Origin: AG25 sp035518815
GTDB lineage: Bacteria; Gemmatimonadota; Gemmatimonadetes; Gemmatimonadales; GWC2-71-9
Assembly (NCBI GenBank): GCA_035518815.1
Contig: DATIXG010000114.1
Span: forward strand, 1 to 64,000
Direction of reading: 5' to 3'
DNA length: 64,000 bases
Numbering within the stretch: position 1 is the stretch's first letter; each line of letters begins with the position of its first letter. Under the pieces are notes generated by a model. That model searched no databases. It was not told the DNA's origin and was given only the letters and a program-made list of their open reading frames with translations. Made by a program: the position numbers and the translations under genes. Positions 8,234 to 17,698 of this stretch are shown in pieces.

Positions 8234-8686
8234 TCAACGCGTGCACGTTGCGGCCGGGGTCGCCTGCGCGCCTGAGGGAAGGCTGACGGTCCATCCATCG
8301 GCCGCGGCCGGCACGAAGGTCGCCGTGCTCGGGCCAGCCATCAAGGGATTGCCCGGTGGTCTCAACGCTCCGAGCGATAAGGGGTCCGCGCTGGTCCAGA
8401 GGTACTTGATGGTATCAGCGGTGGGGCCGATTACGTAGAAATGGGCTGACGCCGCGAATGAAAAGCACGCCTGCGGCGTAGTAACGCGCCCGAGTTTGAT
8501 AGACCAGAGTCCGCCCGGCGTGTGTGGCTGGTTGCTCGGGAACGCGAGGACATCGAGAGAGTCGCAGTGTCCGGCCTGGCATGAGTCGTTGATGACCAGC
8601 AAGGTCACATCGGACCGGGGCGCGACATGCGATGAGCAGCCAAGCACTGCGAGAAGAAGGACGGGAGCTACCCTGCGGACGGTCAT
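8234..8686 (-). CDS. Small putative lipoprotein
   Basis: 150 residues. A short basic N-terminus (MTVRR), a hydrophobic core and the lipobox LAVLGC with C17 indicate export and lipidation. The mature part is a compact beta-rich domain with two cysteines (C36 and C41, in SCQAGHC) and no recognisable family. It is upstream of the DUF1697 gene on the same strand and divergent from a large secreted protein across a 170-base gap that shows nothing else. Confidence 0.6.
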   Translation of the reverse strand: MTVRRVAPVLLLAVLGCSSHVAPRSDVTLLVINDSCQAGHCDSLDVLAFPSNQPHTPGGLWSIKLGRVTTPQACFSFAASAHFYVIGPTADTIKYLWTSADPLSLGALRPPGNPLMAGPSTATFVPAAADGWTVSLPSGAQATPAATCTR

Positions 8687-8856
8687 CGTGCACCATTCGA
8701 CGGCGATTCAATCGGGAGGCTACGGAGACGCGCCCGTGCGGTCAAGTGCCGCACACGGAGCCTCGAGAGCATGGGACTTGTCGCGTCACCGCAACACGCC
8801 GCTTCAGGATGGGCTGGGGCTGGTGTTACGACTCCCGCCCCGTAAGGATTATGTAG

Positions 8857-10218
8857 ATGTCCACCGGTCATACCCTCCGCCAACCCACGCGCCCCATCGC
8901 AATCGCGATGCTCCTGAGCGCGGCCCTCGGCGCGAGCCATTGCGGCGACGGCACCCTGTTATCGCTTGCCGTTCCGCCTCCCCCACCCACTACTCCCGCG
9001 CCTGGTAGTCCCGTCGCGCTTGCTATTTTTGTCCAGCCGACGAGCACCGGACCCGGTGCCGCGATCGCGCCCGGCGTCCAAGTCGTGGTTCAAGACGCGC
9101 AGGGCATCACCGTCACGAACTCGACGGCGATGATCACGCTGGGGATCAGCACCGGCACCGGGACCGCCGGCGCGGTACTCGGCGGGATTCTTTCCCGAGC
9201 CGCAGTCGGCGGTATCGCCACGTTCAGCGACCTCACGCTCGACAAGACTGGACCTGGGTACACCTTGACCGCGACAGCGACGAGCCTTGCCGGCGCAACC
9301 AGCATCCCATTCGATGTGAACACGCCGCCAACGGTCAGCCTGCAGAGCGACCCGGGCGACTGGGTTGGCCAGGGCCAGACCTATCGATACGATCGCGGGA
9401 ACTCCCTCGTCACGGTCCGGGGCACGGTCGTGGGGTTCGGGGGGCATCTCGACGTGGGGGTCAGGGGAGACGAAGAGTGGGTGGGGGGGTTCCAAATGCC
9501 GGATGGGATGATGGAACTCGAGCCCGGCACCTATTCCGTCTTGGGATGGGAGGGCGAGGGGAGGGGATGCAACACAACCACAGGGTGGTTCACTATCGAC
9601 GACGTGACGTACCGCAACGGTGCGCTGGCCGCCATCGATCTGCGTTTCGAGCAGCATTGCGACGGCGCAGTTCCCGCCCTGCACGGGACGATCCACTGGG
9701 ACGCGGATGATCCCACCCCACCACCGGGGCCCGTCACTCCCATGCCGGCCGGGCTCTGGCAACCCGCTGCCGGTGCAACGCCGACAACGGGCAACTACGT
9801 CTACCTGGTCAGCGAGGTTGGCGAGCCCGTCGGTCAGGGCTATACGGTGACGTACACGCCGGCGAACGCGACGCTCACCTTCACATCTGCCGCCGCCCAC
9901 TTCGACATCCTCGTCGATGGGCGGACGCCGGCGTTGGGCCATGGGTACTTCGGAGCTATGGTGTCAGTCACGGAGCTCCAACGGGGCTACTATCCCAATG
10001 TCAACAGCTACCCGTCAACAAACCCGACGAGGGGTGGCTTCGCCTGGAACGGTCCCCAGGGTTCCTTCTTCGCTCCCTGCGAGACAATCAGGGGCTGGTT
10101 TGTGGTCGATGCGGTGAGCTATTCGGGCGGCACGTTGACGGCGATAGACGTGCGGTTCGAGCAGCGTTGTAATGGAACAACTCCGGCATTACACGGGGCC
10201 ATTCATTGGGTGCAGTAG
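8857..10218 (+). CDS. Secreted protein with an Ig-like domain and a duplicated C-terminal module
   Basis: 453 residues. A signal-like N-terminus (about 1-30) is followed by a proline-rich linker (39-50). Residues 52-155 read as a bacterial Ig-like (Big) domain: FVQPTSTGPGAAIAPGVQV, then GGIATFSDLTLDKTGPGYT. Two related modules follow, about 159-281 and 313-453. Each has a VGQGxTYxY or VGQGYTVTY strand and ends GWF(T/V)(I/V)D-V-Y--G-L-AID-RFEQ-C-G--PALHG-IHW. The repeated pair is not a family I recognise; each carries cysteines that may form a disulfide. Probably cell-surface; function unknown. Confidence 0.65.
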   Translation: MSTGHTLRQPTRPIAIAMLLSAALGASHCGDGTLLSLAVPPPPPTTPAPGSPVALAIFVQPTSTGPGAAIAPGVQVVVQDAQGITVTNSTAMITLGISTGTGTAGAVLGGILSRAAVGGIATFSDLTLDKTGPGYTLTATATSLAGATSIPFDVNTPPTVSLQSDPGDWVGQGQTYRYDRGNSLVTVRGTVVGFGGHLDVGVRGDEEWVGGFQMPDGMMELEPGTYSVLGWEGEGRGCNTTTGWFTIDDVTYRNGALAAIDLRFEQHCDGAVPALHGTIHWDADDPTPPPGPVTPMPAGLWQPAAGATPTTGNYVYLVSEVGEPVGQGYTVTYTPANATLTFTSAAAHFDILVDGRTPALGHGYFGAMVSVTELQRGYYPNVNSYPSTNPTRGGFAWNGPQGSFFAPCETIRGWFVVDAVSYSGGTLTAIDVRFEQRCNGTTPALHGAIHWVQ

Positions 10219-10373
10219 ACGCCTTCGGCTCCTCCGACTCCTCCAGGCGCCAGCTGGGGGCAGAATACCGAGATCGCGAGCGCACGGGCTAGATCGCCCC
10301 GCCGTCCCTGCTCACGATCGCGGTGAAGAACGAAGTGCCGGTGCGGGTGGAGATGGTGTGGCGAAGAAGCGGA

Positions 10374-11039
10374 TCACAGGCTGGCGGTGACCGGTGAGGC
10401 TTTGAAGCCCCAGACCGTCAGGTAGACGCCCAGCGAAAACTCCCATGCCGCGATTGGCACCGCAGCAGCCCCGGCGAGAGGGCTCAGCGCTCCCATGACC
10501 CCGACCAGAATGGCGAACCACGTCGCGACGAGCAGAACCGCTCCGATCAATCCCAACACAGGCAGCCACCGCGGGACCAGGCGCGACTGGTAGAGCAGGG
10601 AGCCGAGCAACACGCCGTTCACGGCCGGGATAAAGCTCTGGGCGAAAAAGAACGTCCACTGGTACTGGGCCGCGAGCCCCTGGGCGGTGGCCAGCGCACC
10701 GGTTCCCGCGCCGGCCCGCCGCAAGGTCACGATCGACATGAGGCTGACGATGCCGACGTAGATCGTGGCGGCCTCGAGGACGCGTGAAGCGACGAAGCCC
10801 ACCGCGCGCGCCTCGCCCTGTCGCTTGACGACAGGGTATAGGGCCACCGCGGTTCCGATACCGGCGAGCGCCACAATCATCTCCAGCAGGCCACCCACAA
10901 TCACCCGAGTGTCGGGACCGGGGCCCGTGACGAAGCTCGGACCACGCACAGACCTGTACAGCCACAGGGTGGGGATCGACACAAACGTGAGCAGATAGAA
11001 GAGGCCAGCGGTCAACGAGTACTTCCGCAGTGAGTTCAT
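10374..11039 (-). CDS. DUF4386-family membrane protein
   Basis: 221 residues with about six transmembrane helices. The N-terminal pattern AGLFYLLTFVSIPTLWLYR and the later AQSFIPAVNGVLLGSLLYQSRLVPRWLPVLGLIG are diagnostic of DUF4386. Function unknown. It lies 13 bases downstream of a 55-residue membrane protein gene on the same strand. The 155-base gap on its 3' side (10219-10373) shows no gene or clear signal. Confidence 0.8.
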   Translation of the reverse strand: MNSLRKYSLTAGLFYLLTFVSIPTLWLYRSVRGPSFVTGPGPDTRVIVGGLLEMIVALAGIGTAVALYPVVKRQGEARAVGFVASRVLEAATIYVGIVSLMSIVTLRRAGAGTGALATAQGLAAQYQWTFFFAQSFIPAVNGVLLGSLLYQSRLVPRWLPVLGLIGAVLLVATWFAILVGVMGALSPLAGAAAVPIAAWEFSLGVYLTVWGFKASPVTASL

Positions 11040-11052
11040 GGGCGACTCCGCC

Positions 11053-11220
11053 TCAGGGACGTTTCAGGAATCTGAAGTAGAAGGCTGCGAACACCAGGAC
11101 GATTCCGACGTTGACCGTCAGCCGTTCCCAGAACCGGTTCTTGAAGAAGAACACATCGATCGCGACGATCACGGCTGCCATCAAGACTACGTAGAGTGCG
11201 GTGGTGGTTTGGCTTCCCAT
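11053..11220 (-). CDS. 55-residue small membrane protein
   Basis: Starting at MGSQTTTALYVV (ATG 11218-11220), the ORF has two hydrophobic segments (about residues 7-24 and 34-48) separated by FFFKNRFWERL, and a basic end. No family recognised. The 13-base spacing to the DUF4386 gene suggests an operon. A longer reading to 11286 only adds a polar tail and is less likely. Confidence 0.6.
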   Translation of the reverse strand: MGSQTTTALYVVLMAAVIVAIDVFFFKNRFWERLTVNVGIVLVFAAFYFRFLKRP

Positions 11221-11309
11221 TCTAGTCCCGTTTGACGGTTCGGCGCTCCTGCGGCTGCCCGACGGCTCCATGGGTTGGATCTCCAAGGTACGCTTTGCAG
11301 TCTAGTCCC
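11221..11309. repeat. Short direct repeat upstream of the small membrane gene
   Basis: TCTAGTCCC occurs at 11221-11229 and again at 11301-11309, exactly 80 bases apart, in the 150-base gap between the 55-residue gene and the end of the peptide-transport operon. It could be chance or a paired regulator site. Nothing else is visible in the gap. Confidence 0.3.
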
Positions 11310-11370
11310 ACGGCGCCATCTCCAGTATCGCCAGAAATGCCGTACTCTCCGCGGTAATATCGACGCCAGC

Positions 11371-12377
11371 TCACCCCATCGGATCCTCCGCAAAATGACA
11401 CGCTACCAGCTGCCCGTCCCGAATATCTCGTAGCGCGGGCGGCTCCTCCCGGCACCGCTCATTCTTCCTGGGATGCGGGCACCGCGGATGGAACGGACAC
11501 CCTGCCGGTGGATGCGCCGGCGACGGGACCTCCCCTGAGAGCACGAGGCGTTGCCGTTGCTTCGCGGGATCGGGCACCGGCACCGCCGACAGCAGCGACG
11601 TCGTGTAGGGATGCCGCGGCGTCCCGTACAACGTGGGCGCCGGCGCCTGCTCCACGATCTTGCCGAGGTACATCACCGCGACCTGATCGGCCACGTGCTT
11701 CACCACGGCGAGATCGTGCGCGATGAAGAGATACGTGAGGTGATGCCGCTGCTGGAGGTCGGACAGGAGGTTCAATACCTGCGCCTGAATCGACACGTCG
11801 AGCGCGCTCACCGGCTCGTCCAGCACGAGGAACTTGGGCTCGACCGAGAGCGCCCGCGCGATCCCGACCCGCTGGCGCTGCCCACCCGACAGCTCGTGCG
11901 GATAGCTGTCAGCCAGCTTCTGATCCAACCCGACCTCGTCGAGCAGTGCCGCCACTCGCGCGGTCCGCGCCGGCCCGTTCGCCAGCTTGTGAATCGCGAG
12001 AGGCTCGGCCAGCGCCTGCTTCACCGTCATCCGCGGATTGAGCGACCCGTAGGGGTCCTGAAACACGATCTGCATCCGTCGCCGCAGCGCACGCAGCTCG
12101 CGGGGCGGGAGACTCAGAACCTCCACACCCTCCACAACCACTCGGCCGCTGTCGGGCTCCACCAGCCGTAGAATCGCCCGCCCTACGGTTGTCTTCCCGC
12201 ACCCCGACTCGCCCACGAGGCCGAGGGTGCGACCCGGCGGGATTTCGAAGCTCACCCCGTCCACCGCGCGCACCGCCGGCCGGGCGGCGCCGCCACCGCG
12301 ACCGAGCCCGAACCAGCCGCGCGCGGCCGCGAAATGCTTGACGAGATCGTTGACCTGGACGAGCGACACGGGCGCGG

Positions 12378-12381
<4 letters not shown>
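11371..12381 (-). CDS. Oligopeptide/dipeptide ABC transporter ATP-binding protein (DppF/OppF type)
   Basis: 336 residues; the GTG start at 12379-12381 overlaps the stop of the upstream ATPase gene (GTGA). Walker A is GLVGESGCGKTT, the signature LSGGQRQRVGIARAL and Walker B FLVLDEPVSALD. The C-terminal oligopeptide extension has the iron-sulfur-like cysteine pattern GCPFHPRCPHPRKNERC. It energises peptide import together with the DppD-type ATPase and two permeases in the same operon, and is the last gene of that operon. Confidence 0.93.
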
Positions 12382-13375
<994 letters not shown>

Positions 13376-13379
<4 letters not shown>

Positions 13380-14302
13380 GCCATCTCCTTGCGTGGATCG
13401 AGGGCGTCGCGCAACGCATCGCCCACCGCGTTCAGCGCCATCACGACGAGGGCGATTGCGAGCCCGGGAAAGAGCGTGGTCCATGGCGCGGTGGTGAGGT
13501 GCGCCGCGCCGTCGGCGATCATGTTGCCCCAGGACGGCAGCGGGGGTGGGACGCCGATCCCGAGAAAGGACAGACCGGCCTCGAGCAGCATCACGTTGCC
13601 GATGCCGAGGGCCGCGGAGACGATGATGGGCGCGGCGACGTTCGGCAACACGTGGCGCAGAATGATCCGCCGGCGCCCCGCGCCGAGCGCGCGCGCGGCG
13701 AGCACGAAGTCGCGCTCGCGTAGCGAGAGCACCTCGGCGCGTACGAGGCGGCTCGTGCCGAACCAGCCCGTCAAACCGATGAGCAGGACGAGGAGCGGCA
13801 GGGGCACCCGCTCCCAGAGCGCGATGGCCATGAGGAGCAGAAAGATCCGCGGGATCGCGAGTCCCACGTCCACAGCGCGCATGAGCAGCGGGTCCACCCA
13901 GCGGCGCGCGTATCCCGCCACGGCGCCGACCACCGCGCCGAGCGTGACGGCCACGAGCATCGCGAGCGCGCCGATCGAGAGTGACACGCGCGCGCCGTAC
14001 ACGAGCCGGCTCCACACGTCGCGACTGTAGAGGTCGGTGCCGAGGGGATGGAGCAGGGACGGGGGCTGATTCTGCAACGAGACGATCTCGAGCGCGTGCG
14101 CCGGGTCGTACGGCGCGACCCACGGCGCGGCGACCGCCACGGCGACAAAGAACGAGAGCACGAAAAGCCCCCCTGCCGCCGGGGGGTGCCTGAGAAAACG
14201 CCGCCCCGCGGCGCTCATCGAAGCGAATTTGCGTGTCTCGGTGAGCGCCAAGAGCGCGCAGGCGAGCGCGCCGCACAACGCCGCGAAGGCGCGGATGTTC
14301 AC
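13376..14302 (-). CDS. Oligopeptide/dipeptide ABC transporter permease (DppC/OppC type)
   Basis: 308 residues. I chose the GTG at 14300-14302 because it overlaps the upstream permease stop (GTGA), like every other junction in this operon; an ATG at 14219 (MSAAGRRF) would be a shorter alternative without the first hydrophobic stretch. About six membrane helices follow, and the EAA loop reads AGRRRIILRHVLPNVAAPII. The HPLGTDLYSRDVWSRLVYG stretch is typical of DppC. Confidence 0.9.
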
Positions 14303-15270
14303 GCGCGCACGCGAATACGGGGGTCCGCCACGGCGTAGAGCACGTCCGCCACGAGGCTGCCGAGCACCACCATGGTGCTCGCGGTCACGGCCGTCGCGAG
14401 CACCACCGGATAGTCGCGTTTGAACACCGCGTCGGCCGCGAGCTTGCCCATCCCCGGCCAGGCGTACACGGTCTCGACGAGCACCGCGCCCGTGAGGAGA
14501 AACGGGAGGGACAACCCGAGCAGCGTGATGAGTGGCAGGAGCGCGTTGCGCAGCGTGTGCACGAGCACCACGCGGCCTTCCGGCAGACCCTTGGCGCGCG
14601 CGGTGCGGACGTAGTCGTGCCCCATGGCGTCGAGCATTGCGGCGCGCTGGTAGCGGGCGGTGCCGGCGGCGCCCACGCAGCCGAGCGTCAGCGCCGGGAG
14701 CGCGAGGTGCCACAGCCGATCGGCGACCCGGCCCACCCACGGCAGCGACGCGTGCACGACCGGATCGACCACCCCGCCCACCGGAAACCAGCCGAGCCAC
14801 TCACCGAACACGAGCAGCAGGAACAGCGCGAGCCAGAAGGTGGGCAGGGAGCCGACGAAGAGCGTGGCGTAACCGAGGCCGATGTCGGGAAGGCGATGCG
14901 CGTGCACGGCCTGGTAGACGCCCAGCGCAAGGCCGAGCAGGAGATCGAGCACGAGCGCCGCGCCAGCGAGGACGAGCGTATTGGGGATCGCATCGGCCAG
15001 CGCGTCGGCGACGGGGCGGTGCAGGGCGAACGATTCGCCCAGGTTCCCGTGCGCCAGGGCGCCCAGGTACTTGACGTATTGCACGAGCACCGGCTGATCG
15101 AGGCCGAACTCGTGGCGCAGGTTCGCGACGACGCGGGGATCGATCGGGGTCTCGTCGCCCGGGAGGAACGGCTGGCCGGGCGCGAGGTGCAGCAAGAGGA
15201 AGGTGAAGGTGACGACGGCGAAGACGATGGCGATCGACGCGGCGACGCGCCGCACCAGCCATGTAGTCAC
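14299..15270 (-). CDS. Oligopeptide/dipeptide ABC transporter permease (DppB/OppB type)
   Basis: 323 residues starting at a GTG (15268-15270) directly abutting the stop of the substrate-binding gene. The N-terminal helix precedes HLAPGQPFLPGDE (PGDP-like), and the conserved block DRLWHLALPALTLG plus the EAA loop EGRVVLVHTLRNALLPLITL identify DppB. Six membrane helices are expected. It forms the channel with the DppC-type permease. Confidence 0.92.
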   Translation of the reverse strand: MTTWLVRRVAASIAIVFAVVTFTFLLLHLAPGQPFLPGDETPIDPRVVANLRHEFGLDQPVLVQYVKYLGALAHGNLGESFALHRPVADALADAIPNTLVLAGAALVLDLLLGLALGVYQAVHAHRLPDIGLGYATLFVGSLPTFWLALFLLLVFGEWLGWFPVGGVVDPVVHASLPWVGRVADRLWHLALPALTLGCVGAAGTARYQRAAMLDAMGHDYVRTARAKGLPEGRVVLVHTLRNALLPLITLLGLSLPFLLTGAVLVETVYAWPGMGKLAADAVFKRDYPVVLATAVTASTMVVLGSLVADVLYAVADPRIRVRA

Positions 15271-16932
15271 CTAGCGCTCCACGCGGTCCCGGTCGATCAG
15301 GCGGTCGGGCGGCACGCGCCAGTTGCGGATCGTCGCCCACCAGGCGTCGGGCCGGATGGAGACGTTCTCCACTCGGCGGTGGACGGCGGCTACATAGTCC
15401 GGAGCGAAGAGGAAGACGGCAGGGGCGTCCTGATTGATCAGCTCCATGGCGGCGCGCCAGGTGCGGCGGGCCTCGGTGCGATCGAACGCGGCGCTCGCCT
15501 GCTCCACCAGTTTGTCGAATGCCGGATCGGAGTAGCGCAGATAGTTCGACTGGCCGATCCCCGCGGTGGTCCACGTCTGCGTCATGCCGGACGAGGGAGT
15601 CGGGTCGGTATTCCAGGTCTGAATCAGCGCGTCGAACTTGCCCGCCTGCGCGCGCTCGAGGAACACGCTGAACTCGACCTCGTCGATCTGCACGTCCACG
15701 CCAAGGTTGTGGAACTCGTCCTGCAGCAGGCGGGCGTACTGCTTCCGCACGCCGCTCGTGGTCGGCACCATCAGGCGGAACGCGAGCGGCGCCCCACCCT
15801 TGTCGCGGATGCCGTCGCCGTTCGAGTCGATCCAGCCCTGCTTGGTGAGCAACCGCGCGGCGGCCGCCGTGTCGTAGGGCAGGCCGCGCGTCTCCGGATC
15901 CCAGATGGCCCAGAGCTGCGACATGGGGCCCGGCGGCACCTTGCCGTACTCGCCGAACACGCTGAGCGCCAGCCGCTCGCGATCGACCGCCATGACGAGC
16001 GCATGCCGCACGTCCTTGTCGGCGAATATCGGATGCTTGTGGGTCGTGTCGCCCGGCGCCGCGAAGTTGAAGCCCAGAAAGCCGTAGCTCGCGCTGCGAT
16101 AGGGATAGATGGCGAGGGTGGGCGCGGCCTTGGCGCGCTTGATGTCGTCCGGCGACACGATGACGTCGAGCGCGTCCGCTTCACCGGCCACGAGCTGTGT
16201 CACGGCGACCTGGAGATTGGGCGTGAAGCGCCAAATCAGCCGCCGGATGTGCGGGCGCCCGAGATAGAAAGTCGAGTCGGCCGCGAGCTCGAGACTCTCC
16301 CCGGCCTTCCATGAGACGAAGCGGTAGGGGCCGTTGCCCACGGGCGCCCGCCCGAACGCCGCGGTCTGCCACTGGTCGCGCGGAATGTTGCGCAACAGGT
16401 GGCTGGGCAGGACGCGCATGTGGTACACCGCGTCGTAGAACATCTCGGGATAGCGGCGGTGGAACCGGAAGATGGCGGTGAGCGAGTCGCGAACCGTGAC
16501 GGCGCTGATCCAGTGCAGGGGCGCGCGCGCCGGCGAGTTGACCCGCGGATCGTTGTAGGCGTCGTAGCTGAACGCGACGTCGCTGGCGGTGACGCGCTGT
16601 CCGTCCTGCCAGCGGGCCCGAGGATCGATATGGAACGCGAGGGTGAGGGGTCCCTCCCACTCCCACCGCTCGGCCAAGAGCGGCGTGAAATCCTCGTCAC
16701 CCACCGTATTGGTCGAGGGTCCGAGGTCGGCGAGCTTCAGGAAGATCTGGTCCGAGACCGCGAGCGCCGCCCCCGATTGCACCACGGCCGGCAACAGCGT
16801 CTCCGGCTCTCCCACCGAGGCGAACACGACCGTGCCGCAGTACTCGCCGGTACACCCCCCTTCGCGGGAACAACTCGAGAGCGTGGCAGAGAGCAGGGCA
16901 ACGAGCGCGAGTCGAGCAGTCGAGTGGGGCAT
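15271..16932 (-). CDS. Peptide ABC transporter substrate-binding lipoprotein
   Basis: 553 residues from MPHSTARLALV (ATG 16930-16932); a longer reading starts 12 codons upstream. The signal peptide ends at a lipobox-like LSSC, so the protein is probably a lipoprotein anchored outside the membrane. The SBP_bac_5 fold is recognised by EPETLLPAV, WQDGQRVTASDVAFSYDAY, VGNGPYRFVSWKAGESLELA and DKDVRHALVMAVDRERLA. It delivers peptides to the four downstream transporter genes and is the first gene of the operon. The 22-base gap to the octanoyltransferase gene leaves open one long transcript from gcvH. Confidence 0.9.
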   Translation of the reverse strand: MPHSTARLALVALLSATLSSCSREGGCTGEYCGTVVFASVGEPETLLPAVVQSGAALAVSDQIFLKLADLGPSTNTVGDEDFTPLLAERWEWEGPLTLAFHIDPRARWQDGQRVTASDVAFSYDAYNDPRVNSPARAPLHWISAVTVRDSLTAIFRFHRRYPEMFYDAVYHMRVLPSHLLRNIPRDQWQTAAFGRAPVGNGPYRFVSWKAGESLELAADSTFYLGRPHIRRLIWRFTPNLQVAVTQLVAGEADALDVIVSPDDIKRAKAAPTLAIYPYRSASYGFLGFNFAAPGDTTHKHPIFADKDVRHALVMAVDRERLALSVFGEYGKVPPGPMSQLWAIWDPETRGLPYDTAAAARLLTKQGWIDSNGDGIRDKGGAPLAFRLMVPTTSGVRKQYARLLQDEFHNLGVDVQIDEVEFSVFLERAQAGKFDALIQTWNTDPTPSSGMTQTWTTAGIGQSNYLRYSDPAFDKLVEQASAAFDRTEARRTWRAAMELINQDAPAVFLFAPDYVAAVHRRVENVSIRPDAWWATIRNWRVPPDRLIDRDRVER

Positions 16933-16954
16933 GGAGCCTAAGATTGTGAAGCGG

Positions 16955-17698
16955 TCACGGACGGGCAAGGATCGGGGGTGGTCGGATGAAGCGGCGGTCG
17001 GATGAGGCGGCGGTCAGGCGGTCGGCAAAGGCGTCGACGACCGCGGTCGCGACCTCCTCAAATCCGGCGACTCTACCGAGCACTGTCCGTAGCGTCGTTT
17101 CGTACCCGTCCCACGTCCCACAGCCGACCCGCGCTACCATCTCCTGCGTTCCGTCGAGCAAGATCGAACCGTGTTGCAAGAATGCCGGTCCCTGCCGTAG
17201 TTGGGCAGACCCGACGAGCTTGCGGCCGTTGGCGAGGATCTCACCGCCGATGGGAGTAGAGAAGCACGCGACGGTGGGGTGAGGCGACGGTGGGATGAGC
17301 CGACGGTGGGGTGCAAGCGTGGCTTCCACCCCCAGCGTTCGGAGCGCCGTCGCGATCAGCGCGTGGATTGCGTGGTACGCCGCCCGCAGCGAGCCAAACG
17401 GTTCAATCGGTGCGGCAACTGCGTAGGTGACCTCGTGCTCGTGCCACACCGCGCCACCGCCGGTGGGCCGGCGCACGACGTCGACACCGTCAGGATGCAG
17501 GTCCTTTTGATTGCGACCGAGCGATAGACAGGAGGGATTGAAGCGGTAGAGCCGAAGCGTCGCCGTGCCTTGGGCCGCCGCCTCGTCGAGCAGCGCCTGG
17601 TCGAGCGCCATATTCTCCGCGCCCGTGCAGCCGTCCGGTTCAACGCAGACCCGCCAGGCGTCGGTAGCGACCGCCGCCTCACCCGACGGCCGGTTCAT
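16955..17698 (-). CDS. LipM-like octanoyltransferase / lipoate-protein ligase family
   Basis: 247 residues of the BPL/LplA/LipB fold. RRPTGGGAVWHEHEVTYAV (about 76-94) is the lipoyl-binding loop, and ACFSTP with C145 followed by NGRKLVGSAQ with K160 matches the acyl-thioester cysteine and lysine of LipM octanoyltransferases. It overlaps gcvP by 20 bases, so its likely job is to octanoylate or lipoylate the GcvH protein of this operon. Oddity: two tracts of 16-bp tandem repeats lie inside the gene, one encoding HRRLIPPSPHP just before C145 and one at the extreme C-terminus. Confidence 0.8.
   Translation of the reverse strand: MNRPSGEAAVATDAWRVCVEPDGCTGAENMALDQALLDEAAAQGTATLRLYRFNPSCLSLGRNQKDLHPDGVDVVRRPTGGGAVWHEHEVTYAVAAPIEPFGSLRAAYHAIHALIATALRTLGVEATLAPHRRLIPPSPHPTVACFSTPIGGEILANGRKLVGSAQLRQGPAFLQHGSILLDGTQEMVARVGCGTWDGYETTLRTVLGRVAGFEEVATAVVDAFADRLTAASSDRRFIRPPPILARP
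16980..17022. repeat. 16-bp tandem repeat in the 3' end of the octanoyltransferase gene
   Basis: GGTCGGATGAAGCGGC (16980-16995) and GGTCGGATGAGGCGGC (16996-17011), then a decayed third copy. It is related to the repeat at 17269-17315 (shared core CGGT-GGATGAG). Confidence 0.7.
17269..17315. repeat. 16-bp tandem repeat inside the octanoyltransferase gene
   Basis: Three near-identical units: CGACGGTGGGGTGAGG (17269-17284), CGACGGTGGGATGAGC (17285-17300) and CGACGGTGGGGTGCA (17301-17315). On the coding strand they give a proline/histidine-rich stretch immediately before the catalytic cysteine region. Confidence 0.75.
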
